The notes: generated by a model not told the origin, from the letters alone. Counted from the stretch's first letter, positions 17,827-26,961 are shown. The stretch is 33,895 bases of DNA from an uncultured Methanobrevibacter sp. (GCF_947170395.1 NZ_CAMVTE010000024.1:1-33895); one strand, 5' to 3'. A program made the numbers and translations.

Positions 17827-18429
17827 ATGCATCAAAGCTCATACAGAAAAATGAGATACTTTAAAGAGAATTACTTAAATCCAAACGATGAATTGAAAAT
17901 ACTGGACATAGGTTCCTTTGACAGAAACGGCGATTACAATTATGGACTCATTTTAAATGAAAAGAAATGGACTTATCAGGGCCTTGATTTAAAAAAAGGA
18001 AACAATGTTCATATTGTTGTTGAAAATGCGTATGACTGGAAAGAGATTGATGATGAAACCTATGATGTTGTCGTTTCTGGCCAGGCATTTGAGCACATTG
18101 AATACTTCTGGCTTACATTAGAACAGATTAAAAGAATATTAAAGCCAGGTGGACTGTTCTGTCTAATCGTTCCAAGTACAGGTCCTGTTCACAAAAATCC
18201 ATATGATTGCTACCGTTTTAACCAGGACGGAATGAAAGCAATGGCAAAATATATCAATTTCACAATCCTTGAAACAGGACATAATACCGATAAGATTTCT
18301 GATCCATGGTATGATTGTCATCTGATTGCTAAAAAACCTGAAAAAGGAACTGTTGAAGATCTGGACTATAAAATGGACAAGCTTGAAGACAAACTTGATT
18401 TAATCATGAAAAAATTGGATTTATCCTAA
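17827..18429 (+). CDS. Class I SAM-dependent methyltransferase, small
   Basis: 200 residues. The SAM-binding motif LDIGSFDRNG is at residues 26-35. VVVSGQAFEHIEYFW (about 81-95) carries the Phe-Glu-His-Ile post-motif of the Methyltransf_11 type, followed by IKRILKPGGLFCLIVPSTG. Residues about 175-199 (VEDLDYKMDKLEDKLDLIMK) form a short acidic heptad helix that could pair with coiled coils of neighbouring proteins. It is the last gene of the plus-strand polysaccharide cluster and is read from GTGATAAAATG (17819-17829). Its end is only seven bases from the end of the convergent gene on the minus strand. The acceptor is unknown. Confidence 0.83.
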   Translation: MHQSSYRKMRYFKENYLNPNDELKILDIGSFDRNGDYNYGLILNEKKWTYQGLDLKKGNNVHIVVENAYDWKEIDDETYDVVVSGQAFEHIEYFWLTLEQIKRILKPGGLFCLIVPSTGPVHKNPYDCYRFNQDGMKAMAKYINFTILETGHNTDKISDPWYDCHLIAKKPEKGTVEDLDYKMDKLEDKLDLIMKKLDLS

Positions 18430-18436
18430 TCTGTCT

Positions 18437-21400
18437 TTAATGCTCTAAAATCCATTCATATACTCTTTTACAGTTGTTTTGGTCTGTGTATGTGAAGAAA
18501 TCGTCCACTCTTTTCTTATATTCATCTTCCATCTCACAGCCATTTTCAATATATTCTTCAAGTTTTTCCAAAACTTCATCAGTGGTTCCCAATTCTTTTC
18601 CGAATGCCATTGTTTCATAGTCAAAATAGCTTCCTTCATAGTGATAATGGTCATTTTCAGGATGGAAATAAATGACCGGTTTTTTAAGGTATGCGAAATC
18701 GAAAAATACTGATGAAAAGTCAGTTACCAATACTGAAGAGTTGTTTAGCAGTTCCTGATAGGATTCATCTCTTGACAAATAGATTTCATCCGGAATGTCA
18801 AACAGATCAATGAATTTTTCATCCGTATTGGCAATGTTTTTAAACAGTTCAGGATGAGGTCTGAATACAATCTTATAACCTTTATTGACCATGTCCAACA
18901 ATTTCGGACTGTATAAGAATGAACTTAAGTTTTCATAGTATGGCGAATTTAGGAAAATGTGCCTGTTTCCAGTAATTGTTTTTCTCCAGGTCGGAATAAT
19001 CAGTATCTGCTTGTTGTCATTTTTCTTTAAATTGTCGAACCTTGGGAATCCTAAATTCTGAACGATTTGCGGATCAAAACCGTAACCTTCCTCATAAAAT
19101 GATTCCGATTCTGCTTCACAGACTGTAACGATTAATGACAAGTTTTTATCATATTTTCTCATCCAATCTGAAATGTTATCCTTGGTTACACCGTGCTGCA
19201 GCCAGTAAATCTTATAATCAAGCAAACCGGAAATCAGTTTTCTCTCATCATTGTCCCCGTCAAAAAATGGATTTATCTGAGTATCATAGGGGTGAGTTGT
19301 GATAATCTTATCTGCTTTCAATATCAGTGATTTGTGTTCAAATGAACCTGCTTCAATGACATTGCCTATTTTTGAGAGTTCCTCAAATTGCTTTGCATCA
19401 TGTGACACTACAAAATACTTTTTAACATTATCCTTGATTTTAGCGGCGTATTTGAACAGATGATATGCATTGTCATCTGCTGAATCAATACGGTCCTGGA
19501 AGAGATAGATTTCTTTATTTCTGGAGAACAATCTTCTTTTAGACAAATCTTTCAGGTAATTTGTTCTAAGTTCAATGATTTCATTGTAGATTTCCAAATC
19601 CTTACCTTTTTTGTTTTCACTTTCCCTGACAAGTTTTTCAATGTTTTTCTCTTCAAAACTTATTAAATCCTTTTTAGTGTTTGGCTGAATGAAAAAGTCA
19701 TTGTGTTCAGTGTAGAGAATATAAGATTCGTCAGCCTTGTAGTTACTTAATTTTGACATTTTTACATGGTCGGTGAATGCAAGACCCGGATTAACTGATA
19801 TGACATTGCCATGGGCAAAGTTCTCATTGTCCCCGTCCTTGTGGTAATTGATTTGCAGTTTGATTTTGCATTTTTCATGTTCATTTAAAGGAATCTTCAA
19901 ATCAAAAGTGTTTTTAAACTGGAACGGTACAGACAGATAGGTCATGTGTGGTCTGCTGGTATATCTGACAGGTTTTGCACGGAACTTGTCAAAAGCCACA
20001 GTATCATAATACTTAACCCCTTCAATGGAAATGTTTTTAACATCAAAGAAACTGTTTAAAAATCCTGAAAGGTTTAAAAATCCATCGCGAAGTTCTACAA
20101 TGTCCAGCCATATGTTGTGGCTTGCAAGATTTCCGCATCTGTGGTCTCCAATTTCAAGAAGCACATTATTGTCACGATATTCGGCATGCAAGTCATTTCT
20201 TTTAAGAGACAAAAAGAACCTCATTGTAAATTCATTTCTGATGAACCTGTTGTTTAAAATCATCTCCTCATCAATGTAGTCAATGACCTGCCATAAACAA
20301 TGCCAGAACTCCTTTCTCTCCTGATTGTTTAAAATAGTCAAATCTTCTTTTAATACCCACTGCAAATCATATGCTAAAGTGTATTTTAAAAAGTCAGGAA
20401 TTTCTCCATCCTTTGATAGAGCATAATTAAATAAATGCAAGTAGTAATCCCTGAGTTTATCTGTAAAGAATTCCTTTTTAGTAGTGACGATGTCCAATGT
20501 TGAGGATTCATCAAACCTTTTACGGTAGAAGTATTTAGATGTATCGATGACTCCCAATGTCTTCTTTTCCATTAAAATTTTGTTAATTACAATAACGTCT
20601 TCGGATGAAACCACATTTGTTGCAAACTTGAACCTTGCAAAGACATCTGTCTTGAAGAATGCTGAGTTTGAATGCAACTGAGGATTGTTAGGGTCTTTTG
20701 TCAAATCAATGATTCTAGATGAAGAATATTTGTTGTTGAGCATATGGTCTCCGGATTCCTTTTCAAAAAAGATAATCGGCATGGAAACAATATCAGTTTC
20801 ATCATAATGCTTTTCAAAGAATTCATATGCCTCTTTAAGAGCATTTTCTTCCAGGTAATCATCGGAATCCAAAAAGTTGGTGTATTTTGCACGCACCATC
20901 TCAAAACCGTTGTTTCTGGCATGAGCCTGACCGGCATTTTCCTGAGTGATAACAGTTATATTGTCAGGATATTCTTCCTGATATCTTAAACAGATTTCCT
21001 CTGAGGAATCCTCACTTCCGTCATTGACTAAAATCAGCTGAATATTATCCTTAAAACCTAATGTCTGATTGATTACAGAACCAATTGACTGGTCCAGATA
21101 ATCCTCGGTATTATATATTGCCATGACAACCGCAAATTTGAAATCATGGGTGTTTTTGCAAACAATTTGTGAATCCTCAAAATCCCATTTTTTCAATCCG
21201 TCTTTTAAAACAGGTATTTCACTTTTCAATTCTATTTTAGGATTGAACACAATCAAATCTTCATCCCTATAATTAGTTATATCTCCATTTTTATGATAGA
21301 CCACCTTAAAGCTGATTTTAGAGATATTCTTATTGAAAGGGATGTCTAAAGTAAAATACTTTAACTTCTGATAAATTGAAGAATGTTTAAGTTCACGAAA

Positions 21401-22594
21401 TGACGGATCTGGAATGAATTGTGCCAAATTCCTTTCACTTTTTCCATTGAAAAATTCAGTAATGGACTCGATGGAAAATACCTCATCATCCAAATAGTTA
21501 TTTAAAAATCCCTTGATTTTTAGAGTTCCATCAATAAAATCAAATTTTCTAAAAATCAGTTCAGGGGCATACAGATTATCTATATCCACACCATTGTGCA
21601 TTACTACTGAGTTGAAATTATCAAAATCAACTTCCAAATCATCATATGCCAAATTGTAGAAGAAATATCTTAAAGAATCATCCATATTGGCATTTTTAAT
21701 GACTTCAGGTTCAATGTATGACATTATTCCTTTTAAAAGTGAAATCAACTCTTCCTTTTCAGCTTCACTGTCACACATGAAATAGTCTTCCTGAGTGATG
21801 ATTTTTTCCAAATCATAAATTAACAAATATTGGATGAATTTTGGAACTTCAGAATCATTTTTTGAAATTTCTATTAATTTTAAATGGAAATTCCTTAATC
21901 TGTGCATATAATATTCTTTTTTAAATTGAATGGAATCTGAAATGGCAGACAAATTATATCTTTTTCTATAATAATATGTTGGAGCAGATAAAACACCCAA
22001 TTGAGGATTTTTAACTAAAATTGAGTATAAAAATAAGATATCTTCTGAGCAGATTAATTCAGTGTTAAACTCATTAGGGCTGGCATCAGCTTTGATAAAT
22101 ACTGAAGATATGGAAAATTGAGGGTTGTTCGGATTTGAAATCAAATCAATAATCTGTGTTTTTTCAAATTTATAATTGAACTGGTCGGGTTTGTTTTGCC
22201 TTTCAAAATAGTTGATTGGAATGGCTGCAACTTCACAGTCATTTTGACTGAAAAAGGCATTAACTTCTACTAATGTGTTTTCAGAAATATAATCATCAGC
22301 ATCTAAAAAGTTAATATAATCTCCGCAAGCATGCTTTAAACCAAGATTTCTGGCGCATGCAACACCAGAATGCTCCTGTGACAATACACTTATATTTTCA
22401 GGATATTCTTTTTGATATTTTAATGCTATTTCCTTTGATGAATCCGTACTTTCATCATCCACCAAAATCAATTGGACATTATCCTTAAAATCAAAACACT
22501 GATTAATAACAGAGTCAATAGCTTGATTCAAGTAATTTTCACAGTCATAAATTGCCATTATTATTGAAAATTTAAAACCCTTTTCAGATACCAT
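18437..22594 (-). CDS. Large double-GT2 / TagF-like glycerophosphotransferase fusion
   Basis: 1385 residues. The first GT2 domain (about 8-105) has FSIIMAIYDCENYL and DDESTDSS (46-53), where the usual Gly of DDGS is Glu, and FLDADDYIS. A second GT2 domain starts near residue 485 (FKFAVVMAIYNTEDYL) with NDGSEDS and FLDSDDYLE. Each GT2 is followed by a helical part and a beta-rich linker (TLKIKGFLNNYLDDE; FLNLSGFLNSFFDVK). The C-terminal TagF-like domain (from about 1025) contains YLFQDRIDSADDNAYHLFKY, LQHGVTKDN (His1134), FRPHPE (His1247) and VTDFSSVFFDFAY. It looks like the 12508-15171 protein with an extra GT2-linker module in front. It probably makes a sugar/polyol-phosphate polymer with two sugars per unit (inference). 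GGAG at 22604-22607 precedes the ATG. Confidence 0.86.
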   Translation of the reverse strand: MVSEKGFKFSIIMAIYDCENYLNQAIDSVINQCFDFKDNVQLILVDDESTDSSKEIALKYQKEYPENISVLSQEHSGVACARNLGLKHACGDYINFLDADDYISENTLVEVNAFFSQNDCEVAAIPINYFERQNKPDQFNYKFEKTQIIDLISNPNNPQFSISSVFIKADASPNEFNTELICSEDILFLYSILVKNPQLGVLSAPTYYYRKRYNLSAISDSIQFKKEYYMHRLRNFHLKLIEISKNDSEVPKFIQYLLIYDLEKIITQEDYFMCDSEAEKEELISLLKGIMSYIEPEVIKNANMDDSLRYFFYNLAYDDLEVDFDNFNSVVMHNGVDIDNLYAPELIFRKFDFIDGTLKIKGFLNNYLDDEVFSIESITEFFNGKSERNLAQFIPDPSFRELKHSSIYQKLKYFTLDIPFNKNISKISFKVVYHKNGDITNYRDEDLIVFNPKIELKSEIPVLKDGLKKWDFEDSQIVCKNTHDFKFAVVMAIYNTEDYLDQSIGSVINQTLGFKDNIQLILVNDGSEDSSEEICLRYQEEYPDNITVITQENAGQAHARNNGFEMVRAKYTNFLDSDDYLEENALKEAYEFFEKHYDETDIVSMPIIFFEKESGDHMLNNKYSSSRIIDLTKDPNNPQLHSNSAFFKTDVFARFKFATNVVSSEDVIVINKILMEKKTLGVIDTSKYFYRKRFDESSTLDIVTTKKEFFTDKLRDYYLHLFNYALSKDGEIPDFLKYTLAYDLQWVLKEDLTILNNQERKEFWHCLWQVIDYIDEEMILNNRFIRNEFTMRFFLSLKRNDLHAEYRDNNVLLEIGDHRCGNLASHNIWLDIVELRDGFLNLSGFLNSFFDVKNISIEGVKYYDTVAFDKFRAKPVRYTSRPHMTYLSVPFQFKNTFDLKIPLNEHEKCKIKLQINYHKDGDNENFAHGNVISVNPGLAFTDHVKMSKLSNYKADESYILYTEHNDFFIQPNTKKDLISFEEKNIEKLVRESENKKGKDLEIYNEIIELRTNYLKDLSKRRLFSRNKEIYLFQDRIDSADDNAYHLFKYAAKIKDNVKKYFVVSHDAKQFEELSKIGNVIEAGSFEHKSLILKADKIITTHPYDTQINPFFDGDNDERKLISGLLDYKIYWLQHGVTKDNISDWMRKYDKNLSLIVTVCEAESESFYEEGYGFDPQIVQNLGFPRFDNLKKNDNKQILIIPTWRKTITGNRHIFLNSPYYENLSSFLYSPKLLDMVNKGYKIVFRPHPELFKNIANTDEKFIDLFDIPDEIYLSRDESYQELLNNSSVLVTDFSSVFFDFAYLKKPVIYFHPENDHYHYEGSYFDYETMAFGKELGTTDEVLEKLEEYIENGCEMEDEYKKRVDDFFTYTDQNNCKRVYEWILEH

Positions 22595-22644
22595 GCATTA
22601 ATGCTCCATAAATTCATTTTATATAATTTATTTAAATTGAATAA

Positions 22645-22655
22645 TATTTATATGT
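22645..22655 (-). promoter_or_regulatory. Probable box A for the 1385-residue glycosyltransferase gene
   Basis: Read on the minus strand this is ACATATAAATA, about 55 bases before the ATG at 22594. A second TATA-like stretch lies at 22619-22629 but is only 25 bases from the ATG, which would leave almost no leader. The position is a prediction from sequence alone. Confidence 0.4.
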
Positions 22656-22772
22656 TTAACTTGAATCTTTCAAAAACTTACACGATTTTTACAAATCCGA
22701 CACTACGGAATTTTATTTTAATTATATATCGTGCAGTTTTTGCAATAAAAAATGAAATTAGTGTTTAAGCAG

Positions 22773-24680
22773 TTATCTGATTTTTATTGTTCCTTTTTTG
22801 CTTAAACTATTGTAGTATGTGTCTCCAGCAAATTTAACAGCATATTTGTAGGTTCCTTTTTTAGTCAGTTTAACATTAATTGTTACTTGACCTTTGGAAT
22901 TGGTGGTTGCTTTGTATGTTTTTTTGTTGACTGTTAATATGACCTTTTTCTTTCCAAGTGCTTTGTTGTTTGCTGATTTGAGCGTTATTGTTATTTTTTT
23001 GGTTTTTGCGGATTTCTTGAATGTTTTTGCAGGAGAAGATAATTTAACATTAGTTTTTTCCCATTTTTCAGCACTGGCTTTTTTGGGTGAGTAGGTGTTT
23101 CCTGAAAGTTTTTTAAATTCTCCACTACCGTAAATTGCAAAACCCAGTTTTGCTGTATTTGCAATAAATTTATTTTTAGTTATAATACCATCATTTCCTT
23201 TAAATCTTACTGCCCCACCAACATTTTGGACCCCTGCCTGATTTTTGGTGAATGTATTTGAGTCTAAAGTTATTTTTGAACCTTCAATGTATGCCGCTCC
23301 TCCAGATGATTTTGCAACATTTCCTGAAAACTCATTATTTTTAATGATTGCATTGCTGGATTTTATTAGGGTTGCACCTGCGATGCTTTCTGCAGCATTG
23401 TTAAGGAATTTGTTGTTAATAATAGTTGCTGAATCTCCACGCAGATAAAGTGCTCCACTGCATTCGGCCGCATAGCACATACTGATGAAGTTATTAATTA
23501 GAGTATTAGATTTGCCGTCGATGTAAATTGCCCCTCCACTTGTTGTGGTGCTGCTTTTTGTAATATAATTATCTGAAATCAGGGAATTTGAACCCTTAAT
23601 ATCCAAGGTTCCTCCAGCACCCCCAACGGCATGATTATCAATGAAGATATTTTTAGAAATAATCAAACCTGAACCGTTATCGTATATTGCTCCCCCGCTT
23701 CTGGCATCATTTCCTTCAAACCTGTTCTGAGTAATTATGCCCGAATTTGAAACCACACCGTTCCACCTAATAGCTCCCCCTAAGACATCTGCATGATTAT
23801 TCGTGAAGTTATTGTTTGATATTGTACAGTTTTGACCTGCGATACTTATCGCTCCACCGTGAGAGCCCTCTATATTACCCGATACCCTATTGGAGTCGAA
23901 TACATTATTTGTTATAACTGATCCTGTACCATGTTCGGCTACGACTGTTCCTTCAATGTCAATCGCACCGCCGTCACGGCCGGCAACATTTCCTTTAAAA
24001 GTATTGTTGAAAATCAGAATGTTGTGGCCTAAAGCATTTATTGCACCGCCAAGGATTCCCACTGCTTTATTTGCAATGAAAATGTTATTTGATATTATTT
24101 GGTCGTTTCCTTCAATGCGCATTGCCCCTCCACTAGTTCTTGCAGAATTATTTTCAAAATAATTATCTGTTACTGTGCAGTAACTGGCTTTTATATACAC
24201 GGCTCCTCCAACATTACTGGTCGTTGCCCGATTATTAATGAATGTGCAGTTTGTTATAGTAAGATAATCCGACCCATTATCTGCAAAGATTGCTCCTCCA
24301 CAGCTTTTTTCAGCGTTGATAAATATTGTATTTTTAAAAGTTACATGAGTAATTCCTTTTTTGATGTAAAAGACTGATGAATTGTTTGCATCAATGGTGT
24401 GTCCTTTGCCATCTAAAGTCAAAGTCCTGTCAACTGCAATTCCATTAGGACGAATAGAGTCAAATGCATAATCATCATCCAATTCAATTGTATCTCCGGG
24501 AGTGCAGTTCCTGATTTGCTGCTGCAAATCATAAAATCCTTTAGGTTGAGATATAGGGTCGCTTTCTATAATATTTTTGCCACCATCATCTATTTGACTT
24601 GTATTTTCAGCAGAAACAGTAGCAATTGATATAAAAAACAGGAATAATAGCAATAAAATTAATTTTAAATAAAATTTCAT
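22773..24680 (-). CDS. Secreted adhesin-like protein with parallel beta-helix and C-terminal Ig-like domain (copy 1)
   Basis: 635 residues. The signal peptide is about residues 1-24 (hydrophobic LLLLFLFFISIATVSA, cut before ENT). Residues about 45-530 are right-handed beta-helix coils of 23-27 residues with a conserved GGAI strand and N-x-F-x-x-N-x-A turn, similar to chlamydial Pmp and NosD-type repeats; about 16 coils can be counted. The C-terminal ~100 residues (KTKKITITLKSANNKALGKK, then GTYKYAVKFAGDTYYN) form a lysine-rich Ig-like domain common in Methanobrevibacter adhesin-like proteins. There is no C-terminal membrane anchor or recognised pseudomurein-binding repeat. The protein probably sits on or leaves the cell surface. 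The gene is a close paralogue of 27023-28978, in inverted orientation. GGTGG at 24683-24687 is the ribosome site. Confidence 0.87.
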   Translation of the reverse strand: MKFYLKLILLLLFLFFISIATVSAENTSQIDDGGKNIIESDPISQPKGFYDLQQQIRNCTPGDTIELDDDYAFDSIRPNGIAVDRTLTLDGKGHTIDANNSSVFYIKKGITHVTFKNTIFINAEKSCGGAIFADNGSDYLTITNCTFINNRATTSNVGGAVYIKASYCTVTDNYFENNSARTSGGAMRIEGNDQIISNNIFIANKAVGILGGAINALGHNILIFNNTFKGNVAGRDGGAIDIEGTVVAEHGTGSVITNNVFDSNRVSGNIEGSHGGAISIAGQNCTISNNNFTNNHADVLGGAIRWNGVVSNSGIITQNRFEGNDARSGGAIYDNGSGLIISKNIFIDNHAVGGAGGTLDIKGSNSLISDNYITKSSTTTSGGAIYIDGKSNTLINNFISMCYAAECSGALYLRGDSATIINNKFLNNAAESIAGATLIKSSNAIIKNNEFSGNVAKSSGGAAYIEGSKITLDSNTFTKNQAGVQNVGGAVRFKGNDGIITKNKFIANTAKLGFAIYGSGEFKKLSGNTYSPKKASAEKWEKTNVKLSSPAKTFKKSAKTKKITITLKSANNKALGKKKVILTVNKKTYKATTNSKGQVTINVKLTKKGTYKYAVKFAGDTYYNSLSKKGTIKIR

Positions 24681-24720
24681 GTTTCCACCAGGACTTATAT
24701 TATTATATGAATATAGGTGC

Positions 24721-24730
24721 TATTTATATT
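24721..24730 (-). promoter_or_regulatory. Probable box A for adhesin copy 1
   Basis: On the minus strand the sequence reads AATATAAATA, about 41-50 bases before the ATG at 24680, a normal distance for an archaeal promoter with a short leader. The three adhesin genes share the pattern of a TATA element 30-60 bases before a GGTGG ribosome site. Confidence 0.45.
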
Positions 24731-24842
24731 TTAATTTTAAATCCCAACACTCGTTAATTACCCATAAAATTAACTCAGAAAACTTATTTCAAAAAAATGA
24801 ACTAATTTTAAAGAATAATATTTAAAATAATTAAATTTACAA

Positions 24843-24926
24843 CGAAAAAATAGAAAAAAAGTGTTTATTGGACACATTCATTATTTAGGATGCAATTAAT
24901 TGTCGCATATAAATAAATGAGTCCAA
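24843..24926 (-). terminator. Dyad plus T-run terminator after the GT-C glycosyltransferase gene
   Basis: TTGGAC at 24868-24873 pairs with GTCCAA at 24921-24926, and the bases next to them are partly complementary; the inner part contains the palindrome CAATTAATTG. On the minus strand this hairpin is followed by two T runs (TTTTTTT, CTA, TTTTTT) at 24845-24860. It starts eight bases after the stop codon of the upstream minus-strand gene and lies before the adhesin promoter, so it probably separates the two transcription units. Confidence 0.5.
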
Positions 24927-24933
24927 AACACAA

Positions 24934-26754
24934 TTATGATGTTGAACTTACAAATCCTTTTAATAGATTCTCACTCTCATCCCCTTGAGGATATATCTGA
25001 TAAAGCTTTCCATTTTTCTCATAGAAATAATTGGTATGGATATATTTTCCATCAACTTCCAATACTAAAGCTTTAACAGTGACATTACCCACATCAAATG
25101 ACTTTTCAGTTACCTTATGGTCCTTATGTTTTTGATGGTAGTCATTAAATACGGAATCCATTGTGTCATTCACTTCCGTGATAGTATAGTTATTCTTACC
25201 ATCAGTGACTGTCACACTATTTTCTGAAGATTTGGTAACCTTAAATCCATCAGGTATTGAAACTTTTGAAGTGCCGTTATTGCCAATAGCGACTGTTGAA
25301 TTGAAATTAAGTACCTTTGAGAAATCAAGAGTATAGTAGTTGAAAACAGACATGGTGGCAATACCATCATAATCCGGTTCTTTCCAATCTATCAGATAAA
25401 TTTCTTTATCAGTATTATTTTTAATGAAAGTAGGAATATCCTCACGTTCTATATCTTTGAAATCAAAGTATTGATGAACCTTATCCGTACTTACACCACG
25501 CCAATCATCTATATGATGAGCATACATGTCTGTTTGATTGGCAAATACTAAACAAAATACTGAAGGACGAACAATAACAACTGCATTATCCTGTGATAAT
25601 TGATCAAAAAGCTCCTGTTGCACAATTCCATCATCATAGAAAGTTTTATTAGTGTCTAAAACGTTAACAGCTCCACTTAAAAGTAAGAAAACTATTAAAG
25701 CAGTTGAGATGTAAAATCTTTTTTTATCCTTAATCTTTGTTAAACATATTGACAGTGCCAACCACATGACTGCAGCTGCCGGCAATAGATATCTTATACG
25801 TAAAATTGGTTTATATACAAGAGATATGCCAACGGCAATAATTATTGTTCCGATATAAACGGCAAGTCCGGTTAAAATATAAAAACGGGTCAACTCATCC
25901 CAATCTTTTGAATCCAGGATAAATAGTGCCATTAAAGCAATTAAAATGATACAAAATACTATTCCAGGAATCAAATTTGAATAAGCAAAGAGTGAAAAAG
26001 CGGAAATCACAGTATCCAAAGTCAATGCGGAAATTGAAAAAGCGTTTTTAACACCGAACAGCTGATAATATAAATATGGAATCCACGGAGAATATAAAAT
26101 AACTGCACCAACTGCAGAAAGTATGAAATACTTTATTTTATCTAACTTATCATATCTAATCATATAAATGAAAACAAATAGATACATGCACGCTACTGAC
26201 AGAAGGGCGAAATAATGGGTGGCAATACTTGCAACTGAAAATACTGTAAAAAGAGCAAGTGATTTTTTATCAAAATTGCGTATAACATCCATATAATATA
26301 CAAATGTCAATGCCAGGAATAAAATTGCCCAACCGTACATTCTTCCGGTCAAAAACCAAGCAAAAAATTCACTCATTAACATTAATGATAAAGAAAATAA
26401 CCCTGCAGCCAACCATCCGTGTTCCTTTCTAATTTTAAAAAATGAAACAACCAGACATAGCGCATATGATAGTATTGAAAGAGTCTTTAGAACAAAAAGT
26501 TCAGATCCAATTCCCAGAACTGAAAATAGATTAACCCATAATTTAGCCATGATATAATGCAGTGGAGGGTGACAATCATTAGCCAAAATGGTAATCATAT
26601 CCATAAATGGAAATTTAATAGCCGAAAGCGTGAAATATTCGTCAACATGTGTGAAAAAATGATTTATAGGCGTTACCAGCATATAAATCAAAAATCCAAT
26701 ACTTATTATAAATAGGATTTTTCCGATTAGTTCTTTATTTTCATGAATATTCAT
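24934..26754 (-). CDS. GT-C membrane glycosyltransferase (family 39 / PMT-ArnT-like) with C-terminal extracellular domain
   Basis: About 606 residues. The N-terminal ~360 residues contain about ten hydrophobic membrane segments. In the first extracytoplasmic loop is the Asp-Glu pair HVDEYFT (Asp38-Glu39), followed by NDCHPPLHYIMAKLW, both typical of GT-C enzymes that use dolichyl- or polyprenyl-phosphate sugars. These transfer sugars to proteins, lipids or polymers outside the membrane. After the last helix (about 355) comes a soluble part. Its last ~120 residues (SKVSIPDGFKV..., FDVGNVTVKAL..., YIHTNYFYEKNGKLYQIYP) resemble the small protein at 2887-3342. An ATG at 26763 in the same frame would add three residues; I prefer 26754 because GGATGAT precedes it at proper distance. 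It sits between two inverted adhesin genes. Confidence 0.82.
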   Translation of the reverse strand: MNIHENKELIGKILFIISIGFLIYMLVTPINHFFTHVDEYFTLSAIKFPFMDMITILANDCHPPLHYIMAKLWVNLFSVLGIGSELFVLKTLSILSYALCLVVSFFKIRKEHGWLAAGLFSLSLMLMSEFFAWFLTGRMYGWAILFLALTFVYYMDVIRNFDKKSLALFTVFSVASIATHYFALLSVACMYLFVFIYMIRYDKLDKIKYFILSAVGAVILYSPWIPYLYYQLFGVKNAFSISALTLDTVISAFSLFAYSNLIPGIVFCIILIALMALFILDSKDWDELTRFYILTGLAVYIGTIIIAVGISLVYKPILRIRYLLPAAAVMWLALSICLTKIKDKKRFYISTALIVFLLLSGAVNVLDTNKTFYDDGIVQQELFDQLSQDNAVVIVRPSVFCLVFANQTDMYAHHIDDWRGVSTDKVHQYFDFKDIEREDIPTFIKNNTDKEIYLIDWKEPDYDGIATMSVFNYYTLDFSKVLNFNSTVAIGNNGTSKVSIPDGFKVTKSSENSVTVTDGKNNYTITEVNDTMDSVFNDYHQKHKDHKVTEKSFDVGNVTVKALVLEVDGKYIHTNYFYEKNGKLYQIYPQGDESENLLKGFVSSTS

Positions 26755-26961
26755 AAATATCATCCGTAATTAATTTTTTCAGCGATTATTGTAATTTTGC
26801 CAACACAGCAAAAACCGTGAAAAACATTAAATATAGATTTCATTTATAAAGAATATAAATTTTACTTTTAAAAATTCCAACAATACAGAACAACTGAAAT
26901 TATAAAAACACTTCCAAAACAGATGCAATGAAAACACATTCAAACTAAAATCAAAAAAAAA

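Noticed and set aside
20025-20989. Plus-strand and second minus-strand open frames inside the 1385-residue gene
   Set aside because: They overlap a continuous coding region with clear GT2 motifs and show no recognisable protein features of their own.
22681-22733. Inverted CACGAT ... ATCGTG around the promoter region of the 1385-residue gene as an operator or hairpin
   Set aside because: Only six bases pair, with a 41-base gap, and neighbouring bases do not extend the stem. Chance is a good explanation.
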